Positions 62,646 to 64,000 of a stretch of DNA of 64,000 bases are shown one piece after another. The stretch covers positions 434,001 to 498,000 of the forward strand of contig NZ_CANLGX010000001.1 of assembly GCF_947490415.1 (NCBI RefSeq), given 5' to 3'. This stretch comes from an uncultured Eudoraea sp. GTDB taxonomy: Bacteria; Bacteroidota; Bacteroidia; Flavobacteriales; Flavobacteriaceae. Position numbers and translations under genes: made by a program. Each line of letters starts with the position of its first letter. The stretch's first letter is position 1. The notes below the pieces were generated by a model that saw nothing but the letters and a program-made list of their open reading frames with translations, was not told where the DNA came from and ran no database searches.

Positions 62646-63671
62646 ATGATGATGATAGACCAGCTGAAAAAGCACCTTACCGAAGTAAATGACTTCTCTT
62701 CAGATAATGCTCAGGAAATTGAGGCTTTCCGAATTCAATATCTGGGAAAAAAGGGTCTCTTGAATCATTTCTTTTCCGAATTCAAAAATATCCCTGCCGA
62801 GGACAAAAAAGAATTTGGTCAAACCATTAACGAACTTAAAAGTAAGGCAACTGAAAAGGTAAATACCCTTAAAAAAGCCATTGAACTTGGAAGCCAGGAA
62901 AAAAGGATATATAATGATCTTACAAGACCTTCCGAGCCTATGGAACTCGGAGTGCGCCATCCTATTTCCATAGTAAAAAACCAAATCATAGATATTTTTT
63001 CCAGAATAGGTTTTAATGTTTCCGAGGGTCCTGAAATTGAAGATGACTGGCATAACTTCACTGCTTTAAACTTGCCGGAACACCATCCCGCCAGAGATAT
63101 GCAGGACACCTTTTTTATTCAAACTAATCCAGACGTGCTCTTGCGTACCCATACGTCTTCTGTTCAGGTGCGGTATATGGAAAACAACAAGCCACCAATC
63201 CGAACTATCTCTCCAGGCAGAGTATATAGAAATGAGGCAATTTCTGCCAGGTCGCATTGTTTTTTTCATCAGGTAGAAGGACTCTATATCGATAAGAAAG
63301 TATCCTTTGCAGATCTAAAGCAAACACTGCAGTTTTTTACCACAGAGCTTTTTGGGAAGTCCAAAATCAGGCTTCGTCCATCGTATTTTCCGTTCACAGA
63401 GCCTAGTGCTGAGGTAGATGTCTATTGGGGACTGGAAACAGAAACAGACTACAAGATGACTAAAGGAACTGGCTGGTTGGAAATAATGGGATGCGGTATG
63501 GTAGATCCGAATGTCTTAGATAATTGTGGGATTGATAGTAAAACCTATTCTGGTTTTGCTTTTGGAATGGGTATAGATCGCATCGCTTTGCTGCTTCATC
63601 AAATTTCAGATATCCGCTTGCTCAGTGAAAATGACGTAAGATTCCTAGAACAGTTTAAAAGTGCTTTTTAG
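62646..63671 (+). CDS. pheS: Phenylalanyl-tRNA synthetase alpha subunit
   Basis: This 341-residue class II catalytic subunit works with PheT to charge tRNA-Phe. It has an N-terminal coiled coil (about 1-85), the motif 2 region (FFHQVEGL) and motif 3 (GFAFGMGIDRIALL). The first of three consecutive Met codons is taken as the start. The partner pheT is not in the window, which is usual for this phylum. Confidence 0.95.
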   Translation: MMMIDQLKKHLTEVNDFSSDNAQEIEAFRIQYLGKKGLLNHFFSEFKNIPAEDKKEFGQTINELKSKATEKVNTLKKAIELGSQEKRIYNDLTRPSEPMELGVRHPISIVKNQIIDIFSRIGFNVSEGPEIEDDWHNFTALNLPEHHPARDMQDTFFIQTNPDVLLRTHTSSVQVRYMENNKPPIRTISPGRVYRNEAISARSHCFFHQVEGLYIDKKVSFADLKQTLQFFTTELFGKSKIRLRPSYFPFTEPSAEVDVYWGLETETDYKMTKGTGWLEIMGCGMVDPNVLDNCGIDSKTYSGFAFGMGIDRIALLLHQISDIRLLSENDVRFLEQFKSAF

Positions 63672-63698
63672 ATTGAGTCCTGTTTAATAATTTTCATT

Positions 63699-64000
63699 TC
63701 ACACTTTCCATTCTTTAAAAGGGCTTTTGCTTAACTGAGAGTTGTAATATTTGATATCCCCTGTTACCTCTAATCCAACCCAGGACGGCACTTCAATATT
63801 GTCCTCTTCTTTTTCAAATTCAATTTCTGCTATCACCAACCCCTGGTTTGAACCAAGAAATTCATCTACTTCAATTATATGGGTTCCTGTTCTCACAAAA
63901 TAGCGGATTTTCTCCAAAATTTCTTTTTCACATAGCTCTAAAAGTAGCTTAGCCTCCGGGGTTGGTATCTCTTTTTCCCATTCAAATCTGGTAGTGCCTG
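63699..64000 (-). CDS. CYTH-domain protein, N-terminus cut by window edge
   Basis: The frame is open from the stop at 63699 to the window edge, so about 100 C-terminal residues are seen. The strands IEVDEFLGSNQGLVIAEIEF and the VTGDIKYYNSQLSKSPF end fit CYTH phosphatases, which include class IV adenylate cyclases and triphosphatases. The N-terminal ExExK motif lies beyond the edge. It converges on pheS with 27 bases between stops. Confidence 0.82.
   Translation of the reverse strand, partial: GTTRFEWEKEIPTPEAKLLLELCEKEILEKIRYFVRTGTHIIEVDEFLGSNQGLVIAEIEFEKEEDNIEVPSWVGLEVTGDIKYYNSQLSKSPFKEWKV

Noticed and set aside
1-64000. CRISPR arrays, phage, insertion sequences, tRNA or rRNA genes
   Set aside because: I found no spaced repeats, transposase or integrase frames, terminal inverted repeats around a gene, or tRNA cloverleaf sequence on reading both strands.

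Overview
The window reads as a chromosomal segment of a marine-type member of the Flavobacteriaceae (phylum Bacteroidota). The DNA is AT-rich. Start codons lack Shine-Dalgarno sequences and sit behind A-rich leaders. Many genes have a TAnnTTTG -7 promoter box typical of this phylum. Gene content fits too: a complete Bat (aerotolerance) operon, a DksA-like protein without zinc cysteines, long LspA and IleRS forms, PlpD-like patatin, TonB receptor and OmpA/HHH-type envelope genes. I see no phage, insertion sequence, CRISPR array, rRNA or tRNA. It looks like ordinary core genome.

Layout. 1-3.2 kb: aromatic amino acid catabolism on the minus strand (partial tryptophan 2,3-dioxygenase, a DUF3108 protein, 4-hydroxyphenylpyruvate dioxygenase). 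3.4-7.5 kb: uvrC followed by a patatin/Omp85 fusion. 8-13.2 kb: formyl-THF cyclo-ligase converging on ileS-dksA-lspA. 13.4-19.3 kb: recO with a TonB receptor, glutamate dehydrogenase, and a transsulfuration enzyme. 19.4-27.2 kb: small metabolic and envelope genes (DUF4163/3298 lipoprotein, DinB, ArsC-like, EamA, nitronate monooxygenase, YheT hydrolase, lipoprotein cytochrome c, SIMPL) and a SulP transporter. 27.3-34.8 kb: PhyH dioxygenase with a divergent AraC regulator, gpsA, a sulfatase-modifying-factor-like protein, a Tat-type oxidoreductase, and convergent glpD. 34.9-39.5 kb: small genes, cvpA, a CAP lipoprotein, 3-hydroxyanthranilate dioxygenase, DUF1304 and an antiquitin-type aldehyde dehydrogenase. 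39.5-40.4 kb: a gene-poor stretch with hairpins and a probable OmpA-anchor remnant. 40.4-48.7 kb: HHH protein, acyl-ACP desaturase, phosphatase, fructokinase-amylosucrase, AlbA_2 protein, SDR and aldo/keto reductase. 48.8-57.9 kb: the moxR-DUF58-batABCDE operon. 57.9-62.6 kb: small membrane protein, SulP, beta-carbonic anhydrase, SulP-STAS. 62.6-64 kb: pheS and a partial CYTH protein.

How genes work together. Tryptophan and tyrosine breakdown is represented at two sites (kynA/hppD and the 3-HAO operon). gpsA and glpD form opposite arms of glycerol-3-phosphate metabolism. Fructokinase plus amylosucrase make a minimal sucrose-to-glucan module. SulP plus carbonic anhydrase look like bicarbonate import and interconversion. 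The Bat operon is an envelope-associated MoxR/VWA complex.

Most notable points. The isoleucyl-tRNA synthetase has a swapped class I signature (GIHH instead of HxGH), which in other IleRS2 enzymes goes with very high mupirocin resistance. A hairpin plus an identical 17-base string occurs at two unlinked sites, with related pieces elsewhere. An 18-bp perfect stem with a nested hairpin follows the aldehyde dehydrogenase. SulP transporters flank a carbonic anhydrase gene. I did not find a clearly new multi-gene system.
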